23,631 nucleotides of DNA from Bacillota bacterium. GTDB taxonomy: Bacteria; Bacillota_A; Clostridia; Lachnospirales; Lachnospiraceae. Shown piece after piece: positions 16,403 to 23,631 of this stretch. Position 1 is the stretch's first letter. Each line of letters opens with the position of its first letter. The position numbers were made by a program, and so were the translations under genes. The stretch spans positions 1-23,631 of the forward strand of contig JAEZSL010000367.1 in the NCBI GenBank assembly GCA_023443925.1, read 5' to 3'. A model generated the notes under the pieces. That model did no database searches. It was not told the DNA's origin and was given only the letters and a program-made list of their open reading frames with translations.

Positions 16403-17293
16403 TCACTCCTCTGCCCGGTCCAGTTTTTGAAATAATATTATGATGAGGATAAATATAAGCACACACATCACCGCAGCCGCACTCATCTTTTGGATATCCA
16501 GGGAGATAAACCAGTTATTCAGGATATGCTGCAGCATATAGATGCTCTCCTGGGGATAATCTCCCGAAACCAGATAAGCTTCCCGAAATACCTTAAATGA
16601 ATTTACAAAGGACAGGATGCCTATGACAAATACGGAAGGGAGCAGCCTTGGAATCGTAATATAATAAAGCTTAGCCAGAAAACCCGCACCATCCACACTT
16701 GCCGCTTCGTAAAGGGAGACGGGAATTCCGTTTAATCCGGTCAGCCATAAAATCATATTGTAGCCGGTATTCTTCCATAAATAACTAATAATCAGAACCA
16801 GAAAGGCTTTATCCGTATTCATGAAATCAATACCGGTTTTTCCCATATGTACCAGTACTACATTAATCAACCCATCCGCATGAAACAACAACCGCCATAA
16901 CAATACCACCGAGGCCACCGGAATTGCCATCGGAAGCAAAAAGGAGGTTTTAAAAAAGCGTGCATGCTTCTTCTGGTAATATAACATCAGGGATAGAATT
17001 AGGGATACCATAAGCAGCAAGGGGATACAGGTTATTAAAAACCTTCCTGTGTTACGAAGCGCCAGCCGGAAAGCTATATTGGTTAACACCAGTTTGTAAT
17101 TGGAAAAACCTACAAACTTCCCGCTCATGGCTTCATAAAAGGACCGCCGGATAACATCTGCAAATGGCAGCAGTACGAACAGGATGACTCCCAATAAGCT
17201 TGGAAGCAGGAACAGCCAGGCTTTTTCCGACTCTTTTAACTTAAACCGGTGACGCTTCCGGCTTTCCTTACATAGTTCTGCTCTTTCTTTCAT
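16403..17293 (-). CDS. carbohydrate-type ABC transporter permease, MalF-like
   Basis: This 296-aa polytopic permease has a charged 22-residue N-terminus, a first membrane segment at about 27-47, and further segments at about 83-105, 117-137, 163-185, 218-236 and 268-289. The EAA loop is at about 196-214 (EAASVDGAGFLAKLYYITIP), where the ATPase would dock. AGGA 7 nt before the ATG overlaps the stop codon of the upstream lipoprotein gene, so the two are translationally linked. It forms the channel with the MalG-like permease just downstream. Family membership predicts sugar uptake, but the unusual operon leaves open another ligand or a sensory role. Confidence 0.93.
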   Translation of the reverse strand: MKERAELCKESRKRHRFKLKESEKAWLFLLPSLLGVILFVLLPFADVIRRSFYEAMSGKFVGFSNYKLVLTNIAFRLALRNTGRFLITCIPLLLMVSLILSLMLYYQKKHARFFKTSFLLPMAIPVASVVLLWRLLFHADGLINVVLVHMGKTGIDFMNTDKAFLVLIISYLWKNTGYNMILWLTGLNGIPVSLYEAASVDGAGFLAKLYYITIPRLLPSVFVIGILSFVNSFKVFREAYLVSGDYPQESIYMLQHILNNWFISLDIQKMSAAAVMCVLIFILIIILFQKLDRAEE

Positions 17294-17302
17294 TTTTTAT
17301 TC

Positions 17303-19564
17303 CTATTCTGCCAGGTAAGTATTTACCTTAGACTTTACTGCCGTCATAGCCTGACTTTCATCAATTTCGCCTTTTAAGAAGGGAAGCACCTCCTCAATTA
17401 TCAGACTATTCAAAATATAGTTTGTATTAATTGGTTGATTCACTTCTTGTGCTAAATTTAATATGGTATTCCTGTCTTCTTCAGCCGGCCATAACGCGGA
17501 CAGCATATTTCCATTCTCATCCGTGACAGCTATACTTATATTGCTATCTTTTTTTGCGGTCCATTCCTTTAAAGATTTACTGTTGACCGGAAATCCGTCA
17601 AAAACATTGGTATCCTGTACCTTGGCTCCAAATAAAAAGCTGATAAATTGTCTGGCAATGTCGCTTTCCTTACTCTTACTGTTCAGGCCCACCAGCCCTC
17701 CCGGTATAAACATCCCGTTAATGGAGTGTTGTTCAAATTTATCATCTTTTAGCACTTCAAACAGGAGCATGGTATCAAATATGTTTTTAATCTGCAGCAT
17801 GGCAGTCTCACTCTCCTGCCTTATGGAAACTAAATCTCCCTTAAATAAAGTTCCGCCTAAAAACATCTTTTCATAAGACTTACTGGCACCCATTACCCGT
17901 TCATCATTTTCCGTAGCCTTAATATTATCCGCTATGGTTTTCACATTAGTTAAGAAAGCCGTGAAATTATCCTCATTCAGCCGTCCGTTTTGAAATAAAT
18001 CCCAGGAATACAAAGCCAGATAATCTTCCAAAAGCCGTTTATAACTAGTTGATTTTAAATAAGGTTTGTTATCCGTTTGTTTTATATAATTTACAATATC
18101 CGAAAGACTGTCTGCTGCCTGTATCGCGTCCGGTTTTCCTGCAATAACCGGAAAAGAAAATCGTATGGGTATATTATAAACTTTTCCGTCTTGTTCATAG
18201 CAGCCGGTTATATTATTCATTAATTCTCCCGACTCTTCCAGAGGCTTTACCAGATCCTTAAGGTCCGCCAACACGCCCTTATCAATATAAGAATCCACCG
18301 GCAGCCCGTCCAGAACCAGGACATCCGCTCCATTTCCCGCCAGTAATTCCGTATTTAATGCCCGGATATAATCGGTTACATTACCGTCTTCCTCTTCCAT
18401 AGCAACCACATAGTTTACTTTGATATCGGTATTTCCTGCCTGAAAAAGAGAGATCGCCTGCCTTATGGTATCATTTTCCCTTAGGGAATAAATCGTAATT
18501 TCCTTTGACGGTACGGATGCCACATTCTGGTCAAATACATATCGTACCAGCTGATATCCGCCTTCCGTCTCACCATAAACCGCATAATATTCCTCCTGTT
18601 CACCCTCTGTAACAAAAAGGCTGTTAAAACCAAGGGTAGGCATACTCATAGAATTCAGGGAGCCATCCACAACAGTTTCCCAAAGGGTACCGTCTTGCTG
18701 CAGGCGGTGTATTCCGTCTGAATTGCCAAGTAATAACGTTTTGTCTCCCCGCATGGCATACGCATTATCACTTGCATTATTATTAAAATCTACGGTGCGT
18801 TGTATCTTCTTTTGTGCCGGATTATAAAACATGATACCGGTTCCTTCTTCATTTAAAGTAATAATATCCTCACCGGAGGTTATGTAACTTTGCCGCTCCC
18901 CAACCTGTATTTTGTCAATTTCCTTCCCTTCCGGCGAAAATACAAGCAAGGAATCAGAGTAAAGCTCATTCAAAACAATATTCCCATCCTTCATTACCTG
19001 AAGATTAGAAACATACGGATAATGTTTATAATCATTTGTGGTGGTTTCTTCTTCCAGGTACGGTATACTCATAGTCTCCACCGTATTTCCTCCGTCTGCG
19101 GATCTTACTATACGGGATTGCATGCTATTATTACTGTAATCGTTCAAAATTCCATAATAATTTCCGTCTTCTCCCATACATATTTCACTGACTACCTTAT
19201 TATTATCAGCACTTAGAATTGAATCGTTATTCAGCCACCCTGGCAAACTACTCTCCCAGGTCATATCGCCCAAAAGCTGGTAACACACATATTTATCCGT
19301 TTCCAGGGTATATACTTCAATCTGTTTATCCTTATTTTTCAGGATTTTAATAATTGGCTGCTCTGCGGACAGTTCGGGCAGTTTTACAGTTTGCTCCATG
19401 TACCTGCCCATGGTTGTTTCTTTTGTCTTACCATTACCGGTCTGTCCGTCTTTCACAGAATTATTTAAAAGACCTGCCTCTTTATTCTCCTGCTTACTAC
19501 AGCCTGATAACCCGGTTACTAATATCACCAGGAGAATAAGCAATGCTGTCAGCTTTTTCCTCAT
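17303..19564 (-). CDS. lipoprotein with propeller-like N-terminal domain fused to extracellular solute-binding domain (paralogue 2)
   Basis: This 753-aa exported lipoprotein has a signal peptide ending in LSGC (lipidated C22) and a low-complexity linker (about 23-55). About residues 60-365 are beta-rich with recurring DG-T-L-x-L-type blade elements (VMKDGNIVL, RGDKTLLLG, QQDGTLWETVVDG), suggesting a beta-propeller. From about 370 an SBP_bac_1-like domain begins (EITIYSLRENDTIRQAISLF), with the core LNTELLAGNGADVLVLDGLP. It ends in VKSKVNTYLAE, next to the MalF-like gene. It is a tandem copy of the upstream gene, with long identical stretches in the C-terminal half and a more diverged propeller. 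Normal sugar-binding lipoproteins are about 420-550 residues and have no propeller. Start: ATG 19562-19564, with GGAGG at 19572-19576. Confidence 0.85.
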   Translation of the reverse strand: MRKKLTALLILLVILVTGLSGCSKQENKEAGLLNNSVKDGQTGNGKTKETTMGRYMEQTVKLPELSAEQPIIKILKNKDKQIEVYTLETDKYVCYQLLGDMTWESSLPGWLNNDSILSADNNKVVSEICMGEDGNYYGILNDYSNNSMQSRIVRSADGGNTVETMSIPYLEEETTTNDYKHYPYVSNLQVMKDGNIVLNELYSDSLLVFSPEGKEIDKIQVGERQSYITSGEDIITLNEEGTGIMFYNPAQKKIQRTVDFNNNASDNAYAMRGDKTLLLGNSDGIHRLQQDGTLWETVVDGSLNSMSMPTLGFNSLFVTEGEQEEYYAVYGETEGGYQLVRYVFDQNVASVPSKEITIYSLRENDTIRQAISLFQAGNTDIKVNYVVAMEEEDGNVTDYIRALNTELLAGNGADVLVLDGLPVDSYIDKGVLADLKDLVKPLEESGELMNNITGCYEQDGKVYNIPIRFSFPVIAGKPDAIQAADSLSDIVNYIKQTDNKPYLKSTSYKRLLEDYLALYSWDLFQNGRLNEDNFTAFLTNVKTIADNIKATENDERVMGASKSYEKMFLGGTLFKGDLVSIRQESETAMLQIKNIFDTMLLFEVLKDDKFEQHSINGMFIPGGLVGLNSKSKESDIARQFISFLFGAKVQDTNVFDGFPVNSKSLKEWTAKKDSNISIAVTDENGNMLSALWPAEEDRNTILNLAQEVNQPINTNYILNSLIIEEVLPFLKGEIDESQAMTAVKSKVNTYLAE

Positions 19565-19590
19565 TTTGATTCCTCCATATTTCTTTTACT

Positions 19591-19633
19591 TTTATATCTA
19601 AAATAACAGGTGAATCTCTAAAAAATCTTTAAA
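19591..19633 (-). promoter_or_regulatory. repeat-containing promoter of lipoprotein paralogue 2
   Basis: Minus strand: AGATT occurs twice, 11 bp apart (19628-19624 and 19617-19613), in a 21-nt stretch (19613-19633) identical to that upstream of the sister gene. TATAAA (19591-19596) follows the second copy after 16 bp. A 17-bp spacing puts AGAGAT, not TTGACA, at -35, as expected of an activated promoter. Direct repeats one helical turn apart are typical of OmpR-family sites. An internal promoter here would allow separate expression of paralogue 2 and the downstream genes. Confidence 0.45.
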
Positions 19634-19654
19634 GTGTAAATATTTATATGCCTT

Positions 19655-21913
19655 TTATTCCGCCAGATAAGTATTTACCTTAGCTTTTACAGCCGCTACG
19701 ACCTGTTCTTCCTCTGCTTCACCCTTTAGATATGGCACCGTTTCCTCCACAATCATATTGTACAGAATCTGGTTTACTTCAATGGGTCTCTTGACCTCCA
19801 GGATTGTGGCTAAAAAAGCTTCTCTCTCTTCTTTTATTGGCCATTGGGCAGTTAAATCATATCCGTCACCGCCGATTCCAATCATTAAATCCGGGTTTTC
19901 CTCAGCAATCCACGTCTTCAAAGAGCTTTGATTAACCGGAAATCCATCGTAAAGATTAGCATCCTGAACCTTTGCCTCAAATAAAAAGCCGATAAATTTC
20001 TTTGCAATCTCTGCTTCCCCGCTCTTGCTGTTAAGACCAACCGCACCAATTGGTATATACATCTGATTGATGGTTTGATATGTAATCTCTTTATTCTTTA
20101 AAATTTCGAACAGCAGCATCGTATCCATTACATTTTTTATCTGTTCCGTTGCGGTGGCATATTTATTTTGCAGAGCTACAACATTGCCGTAAAACAGGTT
20201 GTCAGGAAATTGTTGTTCCGCCCTCGAATTGGCTTCCGTATTCTCCTCCATTTCGATCGCCTTTTCGTTCTCCGCGATTATTTTCAGGTTCTTTAAAAAA
20301 TGAGAAAAATTGTCCTCGTTTAATTCTCCATTTGATAATATTTCTCCGGAATACAATGCTATATAATCACTAAGCAGCTGCTTGCAGCTAAATGCTCTGC
20401 TGTAGGAAATATTGGTTTCCTTTATGTAATTAACAATACTGTCCGTACTCGACGCTGCCTGTACTGCCTCTTTTTTTCCGGCTATAATAGGAATGGAAAA
20501 CCGGATGGGCATTTCATAAACTTTCCCGTTCATAGAATAATATTCCATTATATTAGGAAGCACTTCTCCCGATTGCACCAAAGGCTTCATGATATCCGAC
20601 AGATCTGATAAAACTCCTTTTTCGATATAAGAATCCACCGGCAGGCCATCCAGTACCAGTACATCCGCACCGTTTCCAGCCAATAATTCCGTATTAAGGG
20701 TACGGATATAATCCGAACTATTTCCGCCCTGTTCCCCCATAGCAACCACATAGTTTACTTTTATATCAGGATTATCCGACTGATAAAGGGCGATTGCCTG
20801 TCGGATTGTGTTATTTTCCGTTAAGGAATAGACAGTGATTTCCTTTTCCGGTACGGAAGCTACATTCTTATCGAACGCGTAACGCTTCAGAGCATAACCG
20901 GAGCCGCTGCCCGTATTATAAACTGCGTAATACTCTTCCTGCTCTCCCTCCCGGATAAATAACGTGTTAAAATAAAAGGAGGGCATACTCATGGAATTAA
21001 GAGAACCATCTACAATCGTTTCCCATAAGGTACCGTCATTTTGCAGGCGGTGTATTCCACCGGAATCGCCCAATACAAGGGTGCCGTCTTCTTTTAAGGC
21101 GTAGGCATTTGATCTTTCCGTCTTATCAAAGTCAATGCTTCTTTCCGTTTTTCTTTTGGCCGGATTATAGTATATGATGCTAGCACCCTCCGAACTTACC
21201 GTAATAATATCCTCATCAGAGGTTATGAAATTTTGTGCTTCCCCTATTGAAAGCTTATCCAATTGCCCATCCTTTTCAGATATTAAATTTAAAACATCGG
21301 ATTTCCATGTATCATATAAAACCAGGGTGCCATCCTTTAATACCTGCATTTTTTCAATACTGGGGTAATAATGTATAGTATCAATGGAGCGTGTTTCTTT
21401 TTCCAGATATGGAAGCTTTAATACTCTGGCCGTATTTCCGCCATCCTCTGATTTTATGATTATAGATTTTGCCTCGGTCTCACTATAAATAATAAATGCT
21501 GCATAATAATTTCCGTCCCGCCCTAAACATATATAGGGTGCATTTTGTTGTTTGATGGCTTCACTGCTATTTAACCATCCGGGAGTACTGCGCTCCCAGG
21601 TCTTATCCTCCTTTAGCCGGTAACTGAAATATTCATTTTTATCACCTTGCTTAAACGTATATGCTTCCAGCTGCTTATCTGCATTTTCCAGGATTCCAAT
21701 GATGGATTCATTCGATGACAATTCCGGTAATGCTATTTCTTCCTCCATATACCTGCCCATAGTGGGCTCTTTGCCCTTACCGCTATCTGTCTGCCCGTCT
21801 TTCATGGAATTATTCAAAAGACCTGCCTCCTTATTACCCTCTTTGCCACAGCCCGATAAACCGGTCACTAGAATTACAAAGAGTATAATAAATGCCGTCA
21901 GTTTTCTTCTCAT
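19655..21913 (-). CDS. lipoprotein with propeller-like N-terminal domain fused to extracellular solute-binding domain (paralogue 1)
   Basis: This 752-aa exported lipoprotein is the first gene of the six-gene operon. The signal peptide ends LVTGLSGC, giving lipidated C22. About 55-355 is beta-rich with propeller-like repeats (LKDGTLVLYD, KEDGTLVLGDSGGIHRL, NDGTLWETIVDG). About 360-752 is a type 1 solute-binding domain (EITVYSLTENNTIRQAIALY, then NTELLAGNGADVLVLDGLPV). The ATG at 21911-21913 is chosen because GGAGG lies 7 nt ahead; an in-frame ATG at 21934 would precede that site. The sister gene follows after 90 bp. Such a fusion could read an extracellular ligand or polymer with the propeller and deliver a small ligand to the permeases. 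It could equally be a pure sensor; neither is proven. Confidence 0.85.
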   Translation of the reverse strand: MRRKLTAFIILFVILVTGLSGCGKEGNKEAGLLNNSMKDGQTDSGKGKEPTMGRYMEEEIALPELSSNESIIGILENADKQLEAYTFKQGDKNEYFSYRLKEDKTWERSTPGWLNSSEAIKQQNAPYICLGRDGNYYAAFIIYSETEAKSIIIKSEDGGNTARVLKLPYLEKETRSIDTIHYYPSIEKMQVLKDGTLVLYDTWKSDVLNLISEKDGQLDKLSIGEAQNFITSDEDIITVSSEGASIIYYNPAKRKTERSIDFDKTERSNAYALKEDGTLVLGDSGGIHRLQNDGTLWETIVDGSLNSMSMPSFYFNTLFIREGEQEEYYAVYNTGSGSGYALKRYAFDKNVASVPEKEITVYSLTENNTIRQAIALYQSDNPDIKVNYVVAMGEQGGNSSDYIRTLNTELLAGNGADVLVLDGLPVDSYIEKGVLSDLSDIMKPLVQSGEVLPNIMEYYSMNGKVYEMPIRFSIPIIAGKKEAVQAASSTDSIVNYIKETNISYSRAFSCKQLLSDYIALYSGEILSNGELNEDNFSHFLKNLKIIAENEKAIEMEENTEANSRAEQQFPDNLFYGNVVALQNKYATATEQIKNVMDTMLLFEILKNKEITYQTINQMYIPIGAVGLNSKSGEAEIAKKFIGFLFEAKVQDANLYDGFPVNQSSLKTWIAEENPDLMIGIGGDGYDLTAQWPIKEEREAFLATILEVKRPIEVNQILYNMIVEETVPYLKGEAEEEQVVAAVKAKVNTYLAE

Positions 21914-21939
21914 TTTGATTCCTCCACATTTCATAATCT

Positions 21940-21982
21940 TTTATATTAAACATAACAGTAAAATCTCTAAAAAATCTTTAAA
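21940..21982 (-). promoter_or_regulatory. repeat-containing promoter of the six-gene operon
   Basis: Minus strand: AGATTTT is repeated 11 bp apart (21977-21971 and 21966-21960), with a weaker third copy 11 bp upstream. The 21-nt core (21962-21982) is identical to that before paralogue 2. CTGTTAT follows 3 nt after the core in both copies. TATAAA lies at 21940-21945, exactly 16 bp after the second repeat in both, and -35 is non-consensus. The architecture suits activation by an OmpR-family regulator, such as the one encoded at the right edge of the window. Confidence 0.5.
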
Positions 21983-22041
21983 ATAGATTTCTCCTATAAA
22001 ATTTTATCAGCAGATTTAATAAATTCTATCACTATCCGGTT

Positions 22042-22131
22042 AAAATGTTACGGTATAAAATGTTAGGCTATATAATGTTACGGTATAAAATGTTGCGTTA
22101 CATAATGTTGGGTTATAAAATTTTGCATTAT
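22042..22131. repeat. six tandem 15-bp repeats
   Basis: Units are AAAATGTTACGGTAT, AAAATGTTAGGCTAT, ATAATGTTACGGTAT, AAAATGTTGCGTTAC, ATAATGTTGGGTTAT and AAAATTTTGCATTAT, head to tail with no spacers. Decayed copies continue to about 22160. The invariant core is AAT(G/T)TT; each junction forms a TATAAAAT-, TATATAAT- or TACATAAT-like word. Period 15 is not a whole number of helical turns. The array lies about 130 bp upstream of the first lipoprotein start. Slippage would change the copy number. Confidence 0.9.
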
Positions 22132-22159
22132 TAAAGTTACATTCGTAAAATTACATATG

Positions 22160-22203
22160 AAAAGCCAAATAAAACACAGCTTTAAAGCTGCATTATATTT
22201 GGC
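22160..22203 (-). terminator. terminator after the OmpR-type two-component unit
   Basis: On the minus strand GCCAAAT (22203-22197) pairs with ATTTGGC (22170-22164), enclosing CAGCTTTAAAGCTG, a 14-nt perfect palindrome (22177-22190). A short TTTTC tract follows. It is about 65 bp after the kinase stop. The short U-tract may allow some read-through into the lipoprotein operon. Confidence 0.55.
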
Positions 22204-22268
22204 CAGGATAACATAATATTTTATTAAAGTTATATAAAACCGGATTCTGCCTTCAGACTGGAAACCAA

Positions 22269-23561
22269 CTATTTATAGATAGGCAAAGAAACAGTAAAGG
22301 TAGCTCCGCCGCCCTTTGTATCACTTACCGCTATGCTGCCTCCGTGAAGTTCCGTAAGTTCTCTTGCTATACTCAGCCCCAGTCCGAAATGGGTTTTATC
22401 CTTTCTGGCTTTATCTGCCCGGTAAAACCGTTCAAATATCTCATTTTTTTTCTCTGCGGCAACACCGGGACCATGGTCTTCAACTTCAAGATATATGCGG
22501 TTTTTCTTAACATAACCTAAGAGTAAAATAGTATCTTTCTCCGCCGTATAGGTTACCGCATTATCAATAAGTACCGCCAGTATCTGCTTAACCCGTTCTC
22601 TGTCACCTTCCGCTTTGGGAAGTATATCATCCTGGAGCTTAAGCTGTAAATCCTTTCCCTGCTCTCTGCAAAAAGGGTAGAATAAATCATAAACTTCGAT
22701 CAGCAGGGTATCCAAATCAAGTATCTCTTTCCGTATTTTCCAGCTTCTTGCATCCACAGAGGCCAACAGCAGCATATCCTCAATCAAGGCGGCCAGACGG
22801 CTGCATTCTTTCTCAATCCCTTTGGTAAAATGTTCTGCCCGCTCCGGTTCTACCATAACCGCCGATGCATTCGCCCGAATTACAGCCAGAGGGGATTTTA
22901 ATTCATGGGAGGCAGCTGCAATAAATTCCGTCTGCCGTCTCCGGCTCTCCTCCACCGGCTTTAAGGATTTGTTTACCATCCAGCTGCTTACCAGAAATAA
23001 AGCAGCAATACCCAGGCAATCTAATAAAATCATTAATAACCTTTGCTTCAAAACAGAAATTGCATTTCCAGAAATGTATTGAAGCACCACAACACTTCGA
23101 AATCCTTTCTCCGCCGGTACAATAAAAACTTCCCCCAGATAATTATCTTTTTTATTTCCTTTTACTTCATAAATGCGGCTTTGTACTTCATTCATGGAAA
23201 TAGGCCGTATATTGGTGCTGATATTATCCATTAGAGCAAGTTCTTTTAACTGTTTAATTAATATCTGCCGTTCTGTCGGAACCTCCCAGGCCCCCTGGAA
23301 CAAAAAAGGAATTCCATTATCTTCAATATGTATAATTAACTGATTTTTGGTTTCCAGCTCTGCCATCCATAAATTACTGATTACCTGATTTCTCTGCACA
23401 TTTTGATTTATGGTTATATAATTATTCTGAAAGGCATTGAGCTGACTCCGGGTTAATTGTCTGTCTGTAATTACTGCAACAAATATGATTACTGCCGTTA
23501 GTATAAGACCGGTAGAACAGGTGTATAAAAGAATCAACCTTTTTCTTATGGAATTAAGCAT
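22269..23561 (-). CDS. sensor histidine kinase (BaeS/PhoR-like layout)
   Basis: This 430-aa membrane kinase has segments at about 10-32 and 175-196 with a ~140-residue extracytoplasmic domain between them. The HisKA motif is FIAAASHELKSPLAVIRA (H219). The ATPase domain has N334 (LIDNAVTYT), D362 (VEDHGPGV), a FERFYRADKAR F-box and GLGLSIARELTELHGG. The ATG at 23559-23561 is chosen: it overlaps the end of the response-regulator gene by 8 nt and has GGAG 10 nt ahead. Its partner is the OmpR-family regulator just upstream. The pair ends at a terminator before the six-gene operon, and repeats suited to an OmpR-type regulator are present at both lipoprotein promoters. Control of that operon is therefore the leading hypothesis. 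Confidence 0.95.
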   Translation of the reverse strand: MLNSIRKRLILLYTCSTGLILTAVIIFVAVITDRQLTRSQLNAFQNNYITINQNVQRNQVISNLWMAELETKNQLIIHIEDNGIPFLFQGAWEVPTERQILIKQLKELALMDNISTNIRPISMNEVQSRIYEVKGNKKDNYLGEVFIVPAEKGFRSVVVLQYISGNAISVLKQRLLMILLDCLGIAALFLVSSWMVNKSLKPVEESRRRQTEFIAAASHELKSPLAVIRANASAVMVEPERAEHFTKGIEKECSRLAALIEDMLLLASVDARSWKIRKEILDLDTLLIEVYDLFYPFCREQGKDLQLKLQDDILPKAEGDRERVKQILAVLIDNAVTYTAEKDTILLLGYVKKNRIYLEVEDHGPGVAAEKKNEIFERFYRADKARKDKTHFGLGLSIARELTELHGGSIAVSDTKGGGATFTVSLPIYK

Positions 23562-23631
23562 GCTCTTTAATCTCCAATCGATAACCGATGCCATGTACCG
23601 TTTTAATGCCAACCTTCGAATCCATGGCTTT
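23554..23631 (-). CDS. 3' end of an OmpR-family response regulator (partial)
   Basis: The last 25 codons are visible, reading KAMDSKVGIKTVHGIGYR then LEIKEHA and stop (TAA at 23554-23556). The IKTVHGIGYRLE stretch is the C-terminal wing of an OmpR/PhoB DNA-binding domain. The gene runs past the window edge. Its stop overlaps the start of the histidine kinase, the usual arrangement for a cognate pair. The family call is strong even from this fragment; its targets are inferred. Confidence 0.88.
   Translation of the reverse strand, partial: KAMDSKVGIKTVHGIGYRLEIKEHA

Larger units (their letters stand above)
21914..22268. other. intergenic region with promoter, tandem repeats and terminator
   Basis: This 355-bp region contains, from right to left, the kinase terminator (22160-22203), a 15-bp tandem array (22042-22131 with decayed copies to about 22160) and the repeat-containing promoter of the lipoprotein operon (21940-21982). 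Stretch 21983-22041 is AT-rich with no feature I can name. A 29-codon frame through the array is judged to be a by-product of the repeat. Confidence 0.5.

Noticed and set aside
17463..17876. 137-codon plus-strand frame opposite lipoprotein paralogue 2
   Set aside because: Antisense shadow of a well-supported coding region with no start signals.
22042..22131. CRISPR array
   Set aside because: The 15-bp units are head to tail with no spacers and no cas genes are nearby; this is a simple tandem repeat.
22045..22134. 29-codon plus-strand frame encoding pentapeptide repeats
   Set aside because: No ribosome-binding site precedes the ATG and the open frame follows automatically from a repeat period divisible by three.

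Overview
The window is AT-rich and reads as a low-GC Firmicute, most likely an anaerobic, glycan-using Lachnospiraceae/Clostridia-type genome. The grounds are strong GGAGG ribosome-binding sites, YesM/YesN-type two-component genes beside LplB/YtcP-type sugar permeases, a CcdA-TlpA fusion and no outer-membrane genes. This placement is inference. All genes but one are on the minus strand. I see no tRNA, rRNA, CRISPR array or transposase gene.

Right to left (the direction of most transcription), 23631-22269 holds the last 25 codons of an OmpR-family response regulator, overlapped by a 430-aa sensor kinase that ends at a hairpin terminator. A 355-bp gap follows, with six 15-bp tandem repeats. From 21913 to 12374 runs a tightly packed six-gene operon: two tandem paralogous lipoproteins that fuse a propeller-like domain to a sugar-type solute-binding domain, two sugar ABC permeases (MalF-like and MalG-like), a 679-aa HlyD/MacA-type adaptor with a very long coiled coil, and a 376-aa MacB-like permease without an ATPase domain. 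Both lipoprotein genes carry the same promoter-proximal element: direct repeats 11 bp apart over the -35 region, then TATAAA at identical spacing. This suits control by the adjacent OmpR-type system. I know of no described system with this gene set, and it is the main discovery candidate.

A 581-bp gap (11793-12373) holds three directly abutting hairpins enclosed by an 8-bp stem and followed by a small GC hairpin and a U-tract, a candidate structured RNA. Next come a single-gene CcdA-TlpA thiol-redox fusion, enolase with a structured leader, and a secreted 353-aa protein with an NCYAYAL motif and two downstream histidines (possible cysteine peptidase-like fold). The only plus-strand gene is a glucose/sorbosone dehydrogenase-family protein with no visible signal peptide.

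The left end (5792-1) is a classic carbohydrate uptake locus: a YesM-type kinase and YesN-type AraC regulator, a perfect 38-nt palindromic terminator, then LplB-like and YtcP-like permeases. The first five codons of a further gene, probably the solute-binding lipoprotein, reach the window edge. No ABC ATPase is encoded in the window, so both sugar permease pairs probably use a shared MsmX-type ATPase encoded elsewhere.
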